Source: Acidimicrobiaceae bacterium (GTDB lineage: Bacteria > Actinomycetota > Acidimicrobiia > Acidimicrobiales > Ilumatobacteraceae). Taken from it: DNA of 64,000 nt. Below are positions 56,011 to 64,000 of this stretch, one piece after another. The notes beneath the pieces were generated by a model. It did not search any database. It was not told the DNA's origin and saw nothing but the letters and a program-made list of their open reading frames with translations. Made by a program: the position numbers and the translations under genes. The stretch covers positions 100,753-164,752 of the forward strand of contig JACJWG010000011.1 in NCBI GenBank assembly GCA_020637235.1, given 5' to 3'. Each line of letters begins with the position of its first letter. The first letter of the stretch is position 1.

Positions 56011-57354
56011 TCAGGCCGGGGCCACCGCCGCGCGCGCTGCTTCGAGCTTCGCCGTCGTGAGCGCGCGTCGGCCGACGACGAACAGCCCGGCGTGCACCAG
56101 TGCGTCGGCGAGCCACACCGAGCGCAGCGCCCAGTCGCGGGAGGCGAACTGGTCGACGACGAGGATGAGGAGCCCGCTCAGCGCGGCGCCGACGGGCATC
56201 ATCCCCCAGGCGAAGAACCGGTAGACGCTGTTCACCCGACCGAGCAGGTGCGGCGGGATGATCGTCTGGCGGAGGCTCACCGTGATCACGTTCCACAGCG
56301 TGCCGAGCAGCGCCGTGATCGCGAACATCACCATCACCACCGGCCACCACGGCACCAGGAAGATCACGGTCGCCACCACCGCCGAGCCGCCGAGGGTGAC
56401 CGCCAGGCACGTGCCGCTGCCGAACCGGCGCGAGATCGCCGACGCGAAGGTGCCGGCCACGATGCCGCCGAGGGCGAACCCGAAGCCGAGCACGGTGAAC
56501 ATCACCGGTCCCACCTCGAGCACCTCTTGTGCGAACAGCACGAGCGTGGCCCCACCGAGCATCGACGCGAGGTTCATCAGCCCGAGGATGATCGCCATCG
56601 GCCGCAGCAGGTCGTGACCCCACAGCCAACGCACGCCCTCGCGCAGCTCGACCGTCCACGACCGGGGCTGATGATCATCCGGTCGCACCGCCCGGAAGCT
56701 GCCCGGGATGAGCGCGACGAGTGCGGCGGCCAGGAAGAACGAGGCGGCGTCGACGAAGAACGGCAGGGAGAACGCGGCGAACAGCAGCAGCGAGCCGAGC
56801 GGTGGTCCGACGAAGGTGTTGGCCACCCCTTCGGCCGCCCACAGCCGACCGTTGGCCTTCTCGAGGTCGTCGGGGTGCACGAGTGCCGGCATGAACGTCT
56901 GGCCGCTGTTGTCGGCGAGCACCTCGGCCATCCCGAGCAGCAGCGTGGCGGCGAGCACGAGCAGGTACAAGCCGGTGCGCGTGCCCACCACCTCGTCCAC
57001 CTCGTCGGGTCCCGGGAGGACGCCCTGCTGGCCGAGCACGGCGAAGGCCACGCCGAGCGTGAGCGCTCCTCGCAACGTGTTCATCGCGACGATCGTGCGG
57101 CGACGATCGACCCGGTCGGTGATCACGCCGGCGGGCAGGGTGAACACGAGCCACGGCAAGCGCTGGGCGACGGCCACGAGCGCGACGAGCAGTGGCTGAC
57201 GCGTGATCGCCGACGCGAGCCACGGGTAGGCGATCTGGCCGATCCCGTCGCCCAGGTTGGAGATCGTGGTGGCTCCGAGCAGCTTGCGGTAGCCGGCGTT
57301 CAGGCCGCGTGCCGGCGTGGTGGCGCCGCTGGTCGCATCGACGGTGTCGGTCAT
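56011..57354 (-). CDS. MFS transporter (multidrug/enterobactin-exporter-like)
   Basis: 447 residues with 12 helices. ISNLGDGIGQIAYPWLA at the start, PAGVITDRVDRR between helices 2 and 3, and GRVNSVYRFFAWGMMPVGA late in the protein fit the EntS/macrolide-exporter branch of the MFS. Probably exports a toxic or signalling compound. The start overlaps the stop of the ArsR-type regulator by four bases (ATGA), so regulator and exporter form an operon and the regulator likely responds to the exported compound. Confidence 0.9.
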   Translation of the reverse strand: MTDTVDATSGATTPARGLNAGYRKLLGATTISNLGDGIGQIAYPWLASAITRQPLLVALVAVAQRLPWLVFTLPAGVITDRVDRRRTIVAMNTLRGALTLGVAFAVLGQQGVLPGPDEVDEVVGTRTGLYLLVLAATLLLGMAEVLADNSGQTFMPALVHPDDLEKANGRLWAAEGVANTFVGPPLGSLLLFAAFSLPFFVDAASFFLAAALVALIPGSFRAVRPDDHQPRSWTVELREGVRWLWGHDLLRPMAIILGLMNLASMLGGATLVLFAQEVLEVGPVMFTVLGFGFALGGIVAGTFASAISRRFGSGTCLAVTLGGSAVVATVIFLVPWWPVVMVMFAITALLGTLWNVITVSLRQTIIPPHLLGRVNSVYRFFAWGMMPVGAALSGLLILVVDQFASRDWALRSVWLADALVHAGLFVVGRRALTTAKLEAARAAVAPA

Positions 57355-57956
57355 GTCGATGACTCCTCCCTGGTCGTGGTGTCGGTGTCGGTGTCGGTGC
57401 CGGTGCCGGTGGGGGAGGGGGCGAGGCGGTTGGTCGGGAACAGGCCGACGAGCAGCCCGTACTCGCGGTCGCCGCCGCGCGGTGCCGAGGCGAACTCGAG
57501 GGCGAGGTCCAGGAGCCGGTCGACGAACTCGGCGGCGCGGTCGGCGGGGATGCGAGCGCGGCGGTACGACATGCCCTGCGGCGTGCCGTCGGGTGCGTCG
57601 AGGTCGAACTCGCGTCGGGCGTCGGACAGGAAGGGCAGTTGGTCGCCGCCGACGACGGCCCCGTCGGGGAACATGATCGTGCGTCCGGTTCGGCCGTAGA
57701 AGCGTTCCTCGATCGCTCGGACCCGTCGGGTGCGCACCACCTGCAGCAGTCCGGCCTCGACGAGCACGTCGACGTGGTGGGCGACGCTGCCGCGCGGGCG
57801 GCCGGCGAGCTCGGCCAGTTCGGTGACGGTCATCGCCCGCTCGAGCACGAGATCGACGAGCAACGACCGCAGCGGGTGCCCGAGCGCCTTCAACCGCGCC
57901 GGGGTGTCGGCGGCCACCACGTCGTCGAGCGTGTAGTCCAAGCCATTGTCCGACAT
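57351..57956 (-). CDS. ArsR-type winged-helix transcriptional regulator
   Basis: 201 residues. The winged helix (about 16-90) shows LGHPLRSLLVDLVLERAMTV, ELAGRPRGSVAHHVDVLVEAG and VRTRRVRAIEERFY. The rest is a ligand-binding region of about 100 residues, ending in a Thr/Asp repeat tail (GTGTDTDTDTTT). A TAATGT element 7 bases upstream and an inverted repeat covering it and the start codon suggest autorepression. Forms an operon with the MFS exporter. Confidence 0.87.
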   Translation of the reverse strand: MSDNGLDYTLDDVVAADTPARLKALGHPLRSLLVDLVLERAMTVTELAELAGRPRGSVAHHVDVLVEAGLLQVVRTRRVRAIEERFYGRTGRTIMFPDGAVVGGDQLPFLSDARREFDLDAPDGTPQGMSYRRARIPADRAAEFVDRLLDLALEFASAPRGGDREYGLLVGLFPTNRLAPSPTGTGTDTDTDTTTREESST

Positions 57957-57976
57957 TTGTCGAACATTACGGACAA
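57946..57976. promoter_or_regulatory. Inverted repeat operator of the ArsR-type regulator
   Basis: TTGTCCG (57946-57952) and CGGACAA (57970-57976) flank a central TTGTCGAACA. The repeat covers the TAATGT -10 (57964-57969, minus strand) and the start codon. It also lies 35 bases from the start of the divergent monooxygenase-like gene, which may be co-regulated. Confidence 0.6.
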
Positions 57977-58010
57977 GTCGGACGATCGTCAACCGTGACA
58001 ACATGGCCAC

Positions 58011-58325
58011 ATGACCGTGATCAAGATCAACGCACTCACCGTGCCCGCCGAGATGGGCGACGAGGTCGCCCGCCGGTTCGCCGCTCGCGCCGGCGCGGTC
58101 GACGACCAGGAGGGCTTCGAAGGGTTCGAACTGCTGAAGCCGACCGACGAGCGCACCACCTGGCTGGTGGTGACACGGTGGCGCGACGAGGCCGCCTTCG
58201 AGGCGTGGCGGTCGTCGACGGCGTTCGCCCACGGGCACCGCGGGCCCGAGGGAGGCGGCCCGGCACCGATGCCGATCCAGGCCGAGCTCTGGAGCTACGA
58301 GGTCGCGCTCGGCCGCGGGGTCTGA
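58011..58325 (+). CDS. Antibiotic biosynthesis monooxygenase (ABM) family protein
   Basis: 104 residues, a ferredoxin-like fold of about 100 residues as in HmoA/IsdG/MhuD-type proteins. KINALTVPAEMGDEVARRFAARAG and ELLKPTDERTTWLVVTRWRDEAAFEAW are typical, including the Trp of the last motif. Family members oxidise quinone-like compounds or open haem; the His expected in haem-degrading members is not clearly placed, so I leave the reaction open. Divergent from the ArsR-type regulator. Confidence 0.87.
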   Translation: MTVIKINALTVPAEMGDEVARRFAARAGAVDDQEGFEGFELLKPTDERTTWLVVTRWRDEAAFEAWRSSTAFAHGHRGPEGGGPAPMPIQAELWSYEVALGRGV

Positions 58326-58353
58326 CCCGCGTCCTGTGGCCGCCCGGGTCGTG

Positions 58354-58845
58354 TCAGCCGCGGCCGAGCTTGTGGTTGTCCCACGTCACGACGTGGGACG
58401 GGGTGAACACCGCCCACCGCCAGCTCCGGCCGCGCGCCGACGCCTCGAAACGCAGCCCGCTCGTGTCGGCCGGGGCCGGCTCGCCGTGGCCACCTGCGTA
58501 CTTCACGCCCATCTGGGCGCGCACGGCGTCGAGGCCGGTGTCGGCCGCTTCGTCGTCGGTGGTCTCGAGCACGCGGGCACTGCCCTGGAGCATCGCGCCC
58601 TGCAGTTCGGGGAAGCGTTCGTTGCGATCGACCAGCACGGTGCACACCGGGTTCCGGCGCAGGTTCGCGATCTTCTGACCACGGCAGTAGAAGTACACCT
58701 TGCCCTCGGCCCACCCGAACCACAGCGGCGTGAGGTTGATCCGGTCGCCGGGTCCGACGGTGGCCACCCGCATGTTCCACGAGGTGAGCATCAGCTCGTC
58801 GAGTTCGTCGGGGGTGAGGTTCACGCCGTGCGCCAGGCTTGCCAT
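58354..58845 (-). CDS. Pyridoxamine 5'-phosphate oxidase-like (FMN or F420 binding) protein
   Basis: 163 residues, split-barrel flavin fold: NMRVATVGPGDRINLTPLWFGW, KVYFYCRGQKIANLRRNPVCTVLVD and the helix with DAVRAQMGVKYAGG. The pattern belongs to the PPOX group, in which actinobacterial members often use F420. Function unspecified. Its start lies between the ABM gene and the secreted protein; orientation is opposite to ABM. Confidence 0.85.
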   Translation of the reverse strand: MASLAHGVNLTPDELDELMLTSWNMRVATVGPGDRINLTPLWFGWAEGKVYFYCRGQKIANLRRNPVCTVLVDRNERFPELQGAMLQGSARVLETTDDEAADTGLDAVRAQMGVKYAGGHGEPAPADTSGLRFEASARGRSWRWAVFTPSHVVTWDNHKLGRG

Positions 58846-58954
58846 GGATCGATCGTGCCACGGCGACGCGTCCGCCGGATCACCGAGCGTCCGGGCACGG
58901 CACGACGGGGTGATCGATCGGGCGCCGCGGGGCTGCAGCGACCCGACGGCCGAC

Positions 58955-59587
58955 TCATCCGCCCCAGGGCTGGTAACAGCTCGAGCCGTTGCGCACCCAG
59001 AAGTCGCACAGGGCCGCGGCGGCGCGGACGTTCTGCACGGGGTCGGTGAGCGTCGTGCGGTCGACGGGTTCGCCGAGGGTGTCGTTCAGGAACGACAGCG
59101 TGATGTCGTTGATCTGCAGCAGGCCGGTGTCGCTGGTGCGGCTGCGGATCTCCGGCCAGCAGTTCGACTCGCGCCACGCGAGGCGCGACATGCGATCGAC
59201 GTCCCAGCCGGCAGCAGGGGCGTAGCGGACGAGCAGGTCGTCGTACTGCGTGCAGCGTCCTGCCGTCGCCGTCCCGTCGGGACCCGGCACGATCGCGGCG
59301 GGTGCGGTGGTCGTGGGGACGGCCGTGGTGGTGGCGGTGGTGGTGGTCGTGGTGGTGGCGAGGATCGTGGTCGTCGACGCCGGCGCCGCGGGTGCCGCGA
59401 TCGGCGCCGCAGCGACGTGCGATGCGGCTGGCGAGGACGGTGCGTCGCACTGCCCGGTGCCGACCACGAGGGCACCGGCGGCGAGCGACAGGTGCGTGAA
59501 CCGGCGTCGTCGACGTCGCCGCGCGGCCCGGCCGACGGGGGTCGGAGGGCTGGGCAGTGGGGTGGTGGACGAGGTGATGGGGCTCAT
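58955..59587 (-). CDS. Secreted lysozyme-like transglycosylase
   Basis: 210 residues. Arg-rich start and hydrophobic helix (about 31-44) form a signal peptide or anchor, then a Thr/Ala/Pro-rich linker (about 50-100). The C-terminal domain (about 110-210) has RMSRLAWRESNCWP with the catalytic-type Glu, the following TGLLQIND and NVRAAAALCDFW, the lysozyme-like SLT pattern. Probably cleaves peptidoglycan outside the cell. Several cysteines may form disulfides. ATG 59587 gives a full signal peptide. Confidence 0.85.
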   Translation of the reverse strand: MSPITSSTTPLPSPPTPVGRAARRRRRRRFTHLSLAAGALVVGTGQCDAPSSPAASHVAAAPIAAPAAPASTTTILATTTTTTTATTTAVPTTTAPAAIVPGPDGTATAGRCTQYDDLLVRYAPAAGWDVDRMSRLAWRESNCWPEIRSRTSDTGLLQINDITLSFLNDTLGEPVDRTTLTDPVQNVRAAAALCDFWVRNGSSCYQPWGG

Positions 59588-59681
59588 GGGGCGTCTGTTG
59601 TAACGCAAATGAAACACGATGACACCGCGGGTGACGGGTGCCACGCCCACCTCCGGCGACGTCGCGGACCACACTGAAGCC

Positions 59682-60281
59682 GTGGTCACACGCCGATTCC
59701 GACGTGACGAACTCGCCTCGTTCCACGGTGCGACCGTCGACGATCTGCTGCCGGGGCCCGGCGATCCGCCGCTGCGGCTGCTGTTCGTGGGCATCAATCC
59801 GGGCCTGTGGACCGCGGCGGTCAACGCCCACTTCGCCCGCCCGGGCAACCGCTTCTGGCCGGCGCTGCACCGCGCCGGGATCACCCCGTGGCTCGTCGAC
59901 GCGAGCGACGGCATGCAGTCCGACGACCTCCGCATGCTACGCGAGCGCGGCATCGGCATCTCCAACGTGGTGCCCACCGCGTCGGCGACCGCCGACCAGC
60001 TCTCCCGGGACGAGCTGGTGGCCGGCGGCGTCCGCCTGGTGGGGGCCGTGGAGCGAGCGCGGCCCGCCGTGGTGGCGGTGCTCGGGCTGACGGCCTACCG
60101 GCGGGCGTTCGCCCGGCCGGCAGCACGAGCGGGCCGCCAGGACGAGCTGCTCGGGGGAGCGGTGTGCTGGGTGCTGCCCAACCCGAGCGGACTCAACGCC
60201 CACGAGACCGCCGCGTCACTCGCTGTGGCGTACGCCGAGGCGGCCCGTGCGGCAGGCCTCGAGCTCACGCCGCCGGGGTGA
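59682..60281 (+). CDS. mug: Mismatch-specific DNA glycosylase (Mug/TDG family)
   Basis: 199 residues. The N-terminal RRDELASFHGATVDDLLP leads to the catalytic motif FVGINPGLWTAAVNAHFARPGNRFW, and the second motif VLPNPSGLNAH closes the uracil or thymine pocket. Removes uracil or thymine from G:U or G:T mismatches. The frame is open back to 59619; I use GTG 59682 because CACACT lies 6 bases before it and the N-terminus then begins as in relatives. Confidence 0.9.
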   Translation: MVTRRFRRDELASFHGATVDDLLPGPGDPPLRLLFVGINPGLWTAAVNAHFARPGNRFWPALHRAGITPWLVDASDGMQSDDLRMLRERGIGISNVVPTASATADQLSRDELVAGGVRLVGAVERARPAVVAVLGLTAYRRAFARPAARAGRQDELLGGAVCWVLPNPSGLNAHETAASLAVAYAEAARAAGLELTPPG

Positions 60282-60304
60282 ACCCAGCCGCATGCCGGCG
60301 AGGG

Positions 60305-61252
60305 TCAGAGCGCCAGATCCACCTGCTGCACGGACGCGGCGCCACCGTCGTCGCGCAGTGCCAGCCCGGTGGCGCGCACCTCGCCGATCGGCGTGCGCCC
60401 GTCGGGTTCGGTGAGCAGGAACGGCGACGTCACCGCCCGGGTGGCGATCGCGCCGATGCCGACGTCGGCGAGCGACCGCACTGCGCCGTCGGCACCGGAC
60501 CATCCGAGGCGGGTGTAGGCCTCGTCGGATTCGTCGATCCAGCCGTTGCCGTCGTCGTCGAGCCGGGCGAGTTCGACGAAGCCGTTGCCGGTCGTGGGGC
60601 CGAAGAGCTCGCGGCCGTCGGTGATCGAGCCGTCGCCGTCGAGATCGTGCACGAGGAACCCGCTCGACCCGGCCGTCAGCCGCACTCGATCCGGCGATCC
60701 GTCGAGGTCGAGGTCGAAGCGCCGGGTGTCGGCGCCGAACGACGCCACGCCGCCGTCGAGGGTGACGATCAGCGGGTCCTTCACGGGCGCCGTGCCGGCA
60801 CGGATCGACAGCCGCTGCTCCTCGACGAAGCGGCGCGACATCCGCAGGTCGAGCGCGACGTCGTGGGTGACGCCGTCGGCGTCGGTGACGGTGGCTCGGA
60901 TCGCGACCCGGGTGTCCTCCTGCTCCTCCACCCGGTGCCAGGCGTCGATCGACACGCCCCACCCGCCACGCGCCGCGGCCGGTCGCTCCGCCCGGGCGGC
61001 CCGGGCCGTTCCGCCGCGCTCGAGTTCGGCGGGGTCGAGCACCTCCACCTCGCGACCGGTGAGCTGCTCGACGATCGCGATCAGGGCAGCGAGCCGCGCG
61101 TCGCGGGCCGTGCGCTCGTCGCTGTCGCGCAGCTCCACCCGGTCGGTGCGCGGCGGTGCGGTCACCCAGGTCTCCACCCGTGAACCCTGCTCCTCGTGGC
61201 GCGAGTACTGCCGCGACGCGGCCATCGACAGCGACGACGACACGACCTTCAT
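60305..61252 (-). CDS. Cytoplasmic protein with EF-hand-like calcium loops
   Basis: 315 residues from ATG 61252. Two DxDxDG loops are plain: DLDGDGSITDGRELFG (about 212-227) and DDDGNGWIDESDEAY (about 238-252). Between and before them are beta segments (DTRRFDLDLDGSPDRVRL). Such DG-rich repeats normally sit in exported haemolysin-like or dockerin-like proteins, yet the N-terminus (MKVVSSSLSMAASRQYS) has no signal peptide. Possibly secreted by a non-Sec route, or a cytoplasmic calcium protein. Function unknown. Upstream neighbour is the EAL-HDOD gene. Confidence 0.65.
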   Translation of the reverse strand: MKVVSSSLSMAASRQYSRHEEQGSRVETWVTAPPRTDRVELRDSDERTARDARLAALIAIVEQLTGREVEVLDPAELERGGTARAARAERPAAARGGWGVSIDAWHRVEEQEDTRVAIRATVTDADGVTHDVALDLRMSRRFVEEQRLSIRAGTAPVKDPLIVTLDGGVASFGADTRRFDLDLDGSPDRVRLTAGSSGFLVHDLDGDGSITDGRELFGPTTGNGFVELARLDDDGNGWIDESDEAYTRLGWSGADGAVRSLADVGIGAIATRAVTSPFLLTEPDGRTPIGEVRATGLALRDDGGAASVQQVDLAL

Positions 61253-61307
61253 CCTCTCGATGGTCCGGCGGGCATCGACGCCGTGCCAGGGTTCCCTGGC
61301 GGCGGAG

Positions 61308-62573
61308 TCAGTGTGCGCTGTCCTCCAGCAGACGGTGCAGGTCGCGGGCCCAGGCCGCAGCGTCGCGGTACACCTGGAGGAACCGGGCGAGCTGACCGGG
61401 GCGCAGGCGCTCGAGCTCGTGGAGGTCGGCGCGCTCGTACGCCCGCACGGCGGCGAGGACGGGCCCGAGCGGTCCGGTGGCGTCGACGAGCGCCTCGGCC
61501 ACACTCGGCGCGAGCGGCAACTCGGCCACCAGGTCGGCCATCGGGATCTGGAACACGACGTCCAGCACCGAGAGCAGACCGGCCGTGTACGCGGCGCTCT
61601 CCAGGTCCTTCACGTCGACGGTCGCCCGCATCATGCCGGCGCGGATCGCCGCCATCGACATGAGCTCCTCGTTGCCCTTCGACCGCGACGCCATCGTGAG
61701 CATCGTCGCCAGCTGCCGCACCCGCTCGATGCCGAGCAGCACGAGCGCGTGGTACACGCTCTCGATGCGCGTCGCGAGCCCGACGCTGCTCGAGTTCACC
61801 AGGCTGAGCAACCGGAACGCCAGCGTGGGGTCGGCGATCACCAGCTGTTCGAGCCGCTTCAAGCTCACGTCGGGCGACTGCACCTCGGCCAGCAGGGCCA
61901 GCGCGGCGATGCTGCTCACCGTGCGGGCCGACTTGCTCAGCACTTCCGGCTTCGCGAAGAAGAAGCCCTCGAAGAGATCGAACCCGAGCGTCATCGCGGT
62001 GCGGTACTGGTGCAACTCCTCCACCCGCTCGGCCATCAGTTGTGCGAAGGGCGCCTGCACCCGCAGCGCCGCCACCGCCGCGGCCAGCTCCACCTCCGGC
62101 ACGGCCGTGACGTCCACCTTCACCACGTCGGCCAAGGCGAGCAGGTCGACGGCGGTGTGGTGTTGCCGGTCGGCGACGTGGCAGAGCGCGAGCCGGTAGC
62201 CGGCGGCCTTCGCTTCGAGTGCGTGCACGTACAGGATGCCGTCGGGGTCGATGTCGCCCCGGATCTCGAGCACCACCTGGTTCGGTGGCAGGGTGCGGTG
62301 CAGCCCCTTGCCCAAGAAGACGGCGTCGACGTGCACGTAGCCCGGCTTGCCGTGCAGCAGCTGATCGACCCCCCACTGGAGCAGGGTGTGCTCCACCAAC
62401 TCCTGCGTGGTCTCCTCGCTGACGTCGACACCGCCGGGCGCCGGCGCGTCCGACGTGCCGCGGTGCATGAGTTGGTATGCGACCGTCTTGCGATGACGAT
62501 CGAAGACGGGCTGGCGACCGATGTAGATGGTGGCGTCGGTGCCGGGGCGCGCGAGCTGTGAGGTGTCGCTCAT
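61308..62573 (-). CDS. EAL-HDOD domain protein (YuxH/CdgJ-like), probably without phosphodiesterase activity
   Basis: 421 residues. Residues about 15-205 are an EAL-fold domain whose signature reads YQLMHRG where an active enzyme has EAL(L)R, so the catalytic Glu is lost. Residues about 210-400 are an HDOD domain (QLVIADPTLAFRLLSLVNSSSVGL, HALVLLGIERVRQLATML). Members of this group act in c-di-GMP or motility signalling as adaptor proteins. The PilZ receptor gene is next upstream, supporting a c-di-GMP link. Confidence 0.9.
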   Translation of the reverse strand: MSDTSQLARPGTDATIYIGRQPVFDRHRKTVAYQLMHRGTSDAPAPGGVDVSEETTQELVEHTLLQWGVDQLLHGKPGYVHVDAVFLGKGLHRTLPPNQVVLEIRGDIDPDGILYVHALEAKAAGYRLALCHVADRQHHTAVDLLALADVVKVDVTAVPEVELAAAVAALRVQAPFAQLMAERVEELHQYRTAMTLGFDLFEGFFFAKPEVLSKSARTVSSIAALALLAEVQSPDVSLKRLEQLVIADPTLAFRLLSLVNSSSVGLATRIESVYHALVLLGIERVRQLATMLTMASRSKGNEELMSMAAIRAGMMRATVDVKDLESAAYTAGLLSVLDVVFQIPMADLVAELPLAPSVAEALVDATGPLGPVLAAVRAYERADLHELERLRPGQLARFLQVYRDAAAWARDLHRLLEDSAH

Positions 62574-62623
62574 CGCGTCATCATCGGCATCTCATCCCCC
62601 CATCTGTAGGGGAGCGCGCCGGA

Positions 62624-63211
62624 TCACCGCCAGCGGTGGATGCCCGCACGCAACGACCCGAGCGTCTCCAGCAGGTGCCAGCGCTGATCGTCGCCCAACG
62701 GGGCGAAGGCCATCCCGAGCACACACAGGCGGTGGTGCTCGTGGGGCATCACATGGCGCACCGTCGCCAGCACGGCGATCGAACCCATCCGCAGGTCGAG
62801 CTCGTCGCCGGCGGTGTAGCCGGCGTCCTCGGTCACCAGACGGGTGCCGCCGAGCGACAGGTCGGCCACCTGCGCCGCGTGGACATCACCCCGGAGCAGG
62901 CTGCGCCGTACCGATGCCGGCAGCGAGGTCGCCACCCGACGCGAGTTGCGCTGATCGGCGGCGTCGAGGTCGTCCGGCCGGCTGACGGTGACCGTCGTGC
63001 CGTGTCCCCGGACGACCGAGCAGTCGTACACCCGGCCCTGATGCAGGAACGACGCCGACGATCCAGACGTCGGGAGGACCTCGTGGCTGCCGGTGTCGAG
63101 GACGATGCGATCGTGGTGGATGTCGGCCACCACGCTCCGGTAGCGGCGAGCACCACGTCGGGTGGCGCCGATCAGGGTGAGCTCGGTGCCGGCGATCAGG
63201 GTGGCGGGCAT
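62624..63211 (-). CDS. PilZ domain c-di-GMP receptor (YcgR-like)
   Basis: 195 residues. An N-terminal YcgR-type barrel (about 1-90) is followed by a PilZ domain with the c-di-GMP residues RNSRR (RxxxR) and ADLSLGGTRL (D/NxSxxG). Likely binds c-di-GMP and alters motility or polysaccharide export. Lies 50 bases before the EAL-HDOD gene on the same strand. Confidence 0.9.
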   Translation of the reverse strand: MPATLIAGTELTLIGATRRGARRYRSVVADIHHDRIVLDTGSHEVLPTSGSSASFLHQGRVYDCSVVRGHGTTVTVSRPDDLDAADQRNSRRVATSLPASVRRSLLRGDVHAAQVADLSLGGTRLVTEDAGYTAGDELDLRMGSIAVLATVRHVMPHEHHRLCVLGMAFAPLGDDQRWHLLETLGSLRAGIHRWR

Positions 63212-63267
63212 GTGCAGAGCGTGACGCCGCGAGGTCGGCCGCGGCTGAAGTGCAGATCAGGTCTCGA

Positions 63268-64000
63268 TCAAGGCGCCGGTCGAGGCGCCGCCGACCCGTA
63301 CAGCTCGGCACGCAGGTCGATCCCGAGCGCCCGACCGTCCAGTCGAACGTGGCGTGGGTTGAACCCGCTGGCGTGGACCGCGACGACCAGGTGCTCGATC
63401 GGCACGTCGCTCGGCGTGGCGAAGCCGTACAGCCCGTTGCCGTCGGTGCGGCCGCGGGCGACGAGCCGCGGCGCGTTGCCGGGCAGATGAGCCTCGACGA
63501 TCACCTCGGCGCCCGCGACGGGCGGTCGCTCGCCGGTGCGATCCGTGTCGAGTTCGAACACGCCGACACGTCCGGTGCGGCCGTCCGCGGCCCGCTCCAC
63601 CTCGACCGCCACGTCGAGCAACCAGATCATCGGCTCGGCGATCACCGCCTGCAGACCGGCGTCGAGCACCCGCGCGGTCGGGTTGGCGTGCAGCTCGACG
63701 GCCTGCGGCGCCATGCCGTGATCGGCGCTCACGACGAACAGCGTCTCGTCGGTCAGACCACGCTCGTCGAGCAGGGCGAGCACCGCGCCGATGCGTCGAT
63801 CGGTCTCGTCGAGCGCCTGACGCAGCCCCTCGCTGTGCGGGCCGTACTCGTGGCCGGCGCCGTCGGTGAGCGCGAGCTCGTGGTACACGAGGCGCGGCGG
63901 GGCGTCGTCGGTGCGGCCGAACAGCTCGAGCACCTGCGCGAGCCCGCGTGTGTCGAGCAGCGCCTCGCTGGCGACGCCCGGGTGTTCGGCAGCCCACCGG
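63268..64000 (-). CDS. Alkaline phosphatase superfamily / type I phosphodiesterase (partial)
   Basis: The last 243 residues are present; the frame is open through the right edge, so the N-terminal part with the nucleophile lies outside. Visible metal ligands are in LTDGAGHEYGP (Asp and His) and SADHGMAP (Asp-His). A C-terminal beta domain follows (about the last 110 residues, with GLYGFATPS), probably carbohydrate-binding or prealbumin-like. Hydrolyses a phosphodiester or phosphonate; substrate unknown. Confidence 0.85.
   Translation of the reverse strand, partial: RWAAEHPGVASEALLDTRGLAQVLELFGRTDDAPPRLVYHELALTDGAGHEYGPHSEGLRQALDETDRRIGAVLALLDERGLTDETLFVVSADHGMAPQAVELHANPTARVLDAGLQAVIAEPMIWLLDVAVEVERAADGRTGRVGVFELDTDRTGERPPVAGAEVIVEAHLPGNAPRLVARGRTDGNGLYGFATPSDVPIEHLVVAVHASGFNPRHVRLDGRALGIDLRAELYGSAAPRPAP

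Overview
This is about 64 kb of GC-rich chromosome (roughly 70% G+C by eye) from a free-living, aerobic actinobacterium. It most resembles class Acidimicrobiia (Ilumatobacter-like). The inference rests on a DUF3499 protein, F420 biosynthesis and F420-type oxidoreductases, menaquinone biosynthesis (MenB), a prfB-ftsE-ftsX block, a split menaquinol:cytochrome c complex with a B-type (ba3-like) oxidase, and an SCO6745-type protein. No rRNA, tRNA, CRISPR array, prophage or insertion sequence was recognised, so it looks like ordinary core and accessory chromosome.

Layout. 0-9.8 kb: thioredoxin-like protein, FtsH, DUF3499, CPBP protease, a giant membrane protein, phosphomannomutase with a Trm112-like partner, and a secreted repeat protein. 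9.8-13.5 kb: a secreted LamG/FG-GAP gene and ahcY, both broken by many small frameshifts although all their motifs survive; this looks like a patch of poor sequence. 14.3-26.8 kb: the respiratory island. On the minus strand is a six-gene, translationally coupled cytochrome bc operon that contains an FAD/iron-sulfur oxidoreductase. Divergently on the plus strand are a ba3-type oxidase, a 756-residue fusion of cytochrome b, two [4Fe-4S] clusters, an MvhD-like domain and cytochrome c, and copper-insertion proteins (two Sco, one PCuAC). A 97-base nested palindrome lies between the two arms. 26.8-34 kb: comF-secA-prfB-ftsE-ftsX and a crotonase. 34-50 kb: small regulators, truncated haemoglobin, MenB, CofE, a GDPD lipoprotein, a second FtsH-like protease, TetR, an F420 oxidoreductase, and the acid-sugar pair DUF1537 kinase/PdxA2. 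50-64 kb: MFS transporters, a Pat-type lysine acetyltransferase, a wax-ester synthase, an ArsR-type regulator with its MFS target, DNA glycosylase, an EAL-HDOD protein, a PilZ protein and a partial phosphodiesterase.

How the genes work together. MenB makes the quinone used by the bc complex; the oxidase and its Sco/PCuAC copper chaperones finish the chain. The two unusual proteins (FAD/Fe-S and cytochrome b/MvhD/cytochrome c) suggest an extra route for electrons between NAD(P)H or ferredoxin, menaquinone and cytochrome c. SecA/FtsEX/FtsH form the envelope core, and CofE supports the F420-dependent enzymes.

A recurring regulatory feature is a TANNNT hexamer placed 6-10 bases upstream of a start codon that lacks a Shine-Dalgarno sequence, the signature of leaderless mRNAs. 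I find it at about 17 starts, including one perfectly symmetric bidirectional copy. Many start codons were chosen on this basis and differ from the longest open frame.
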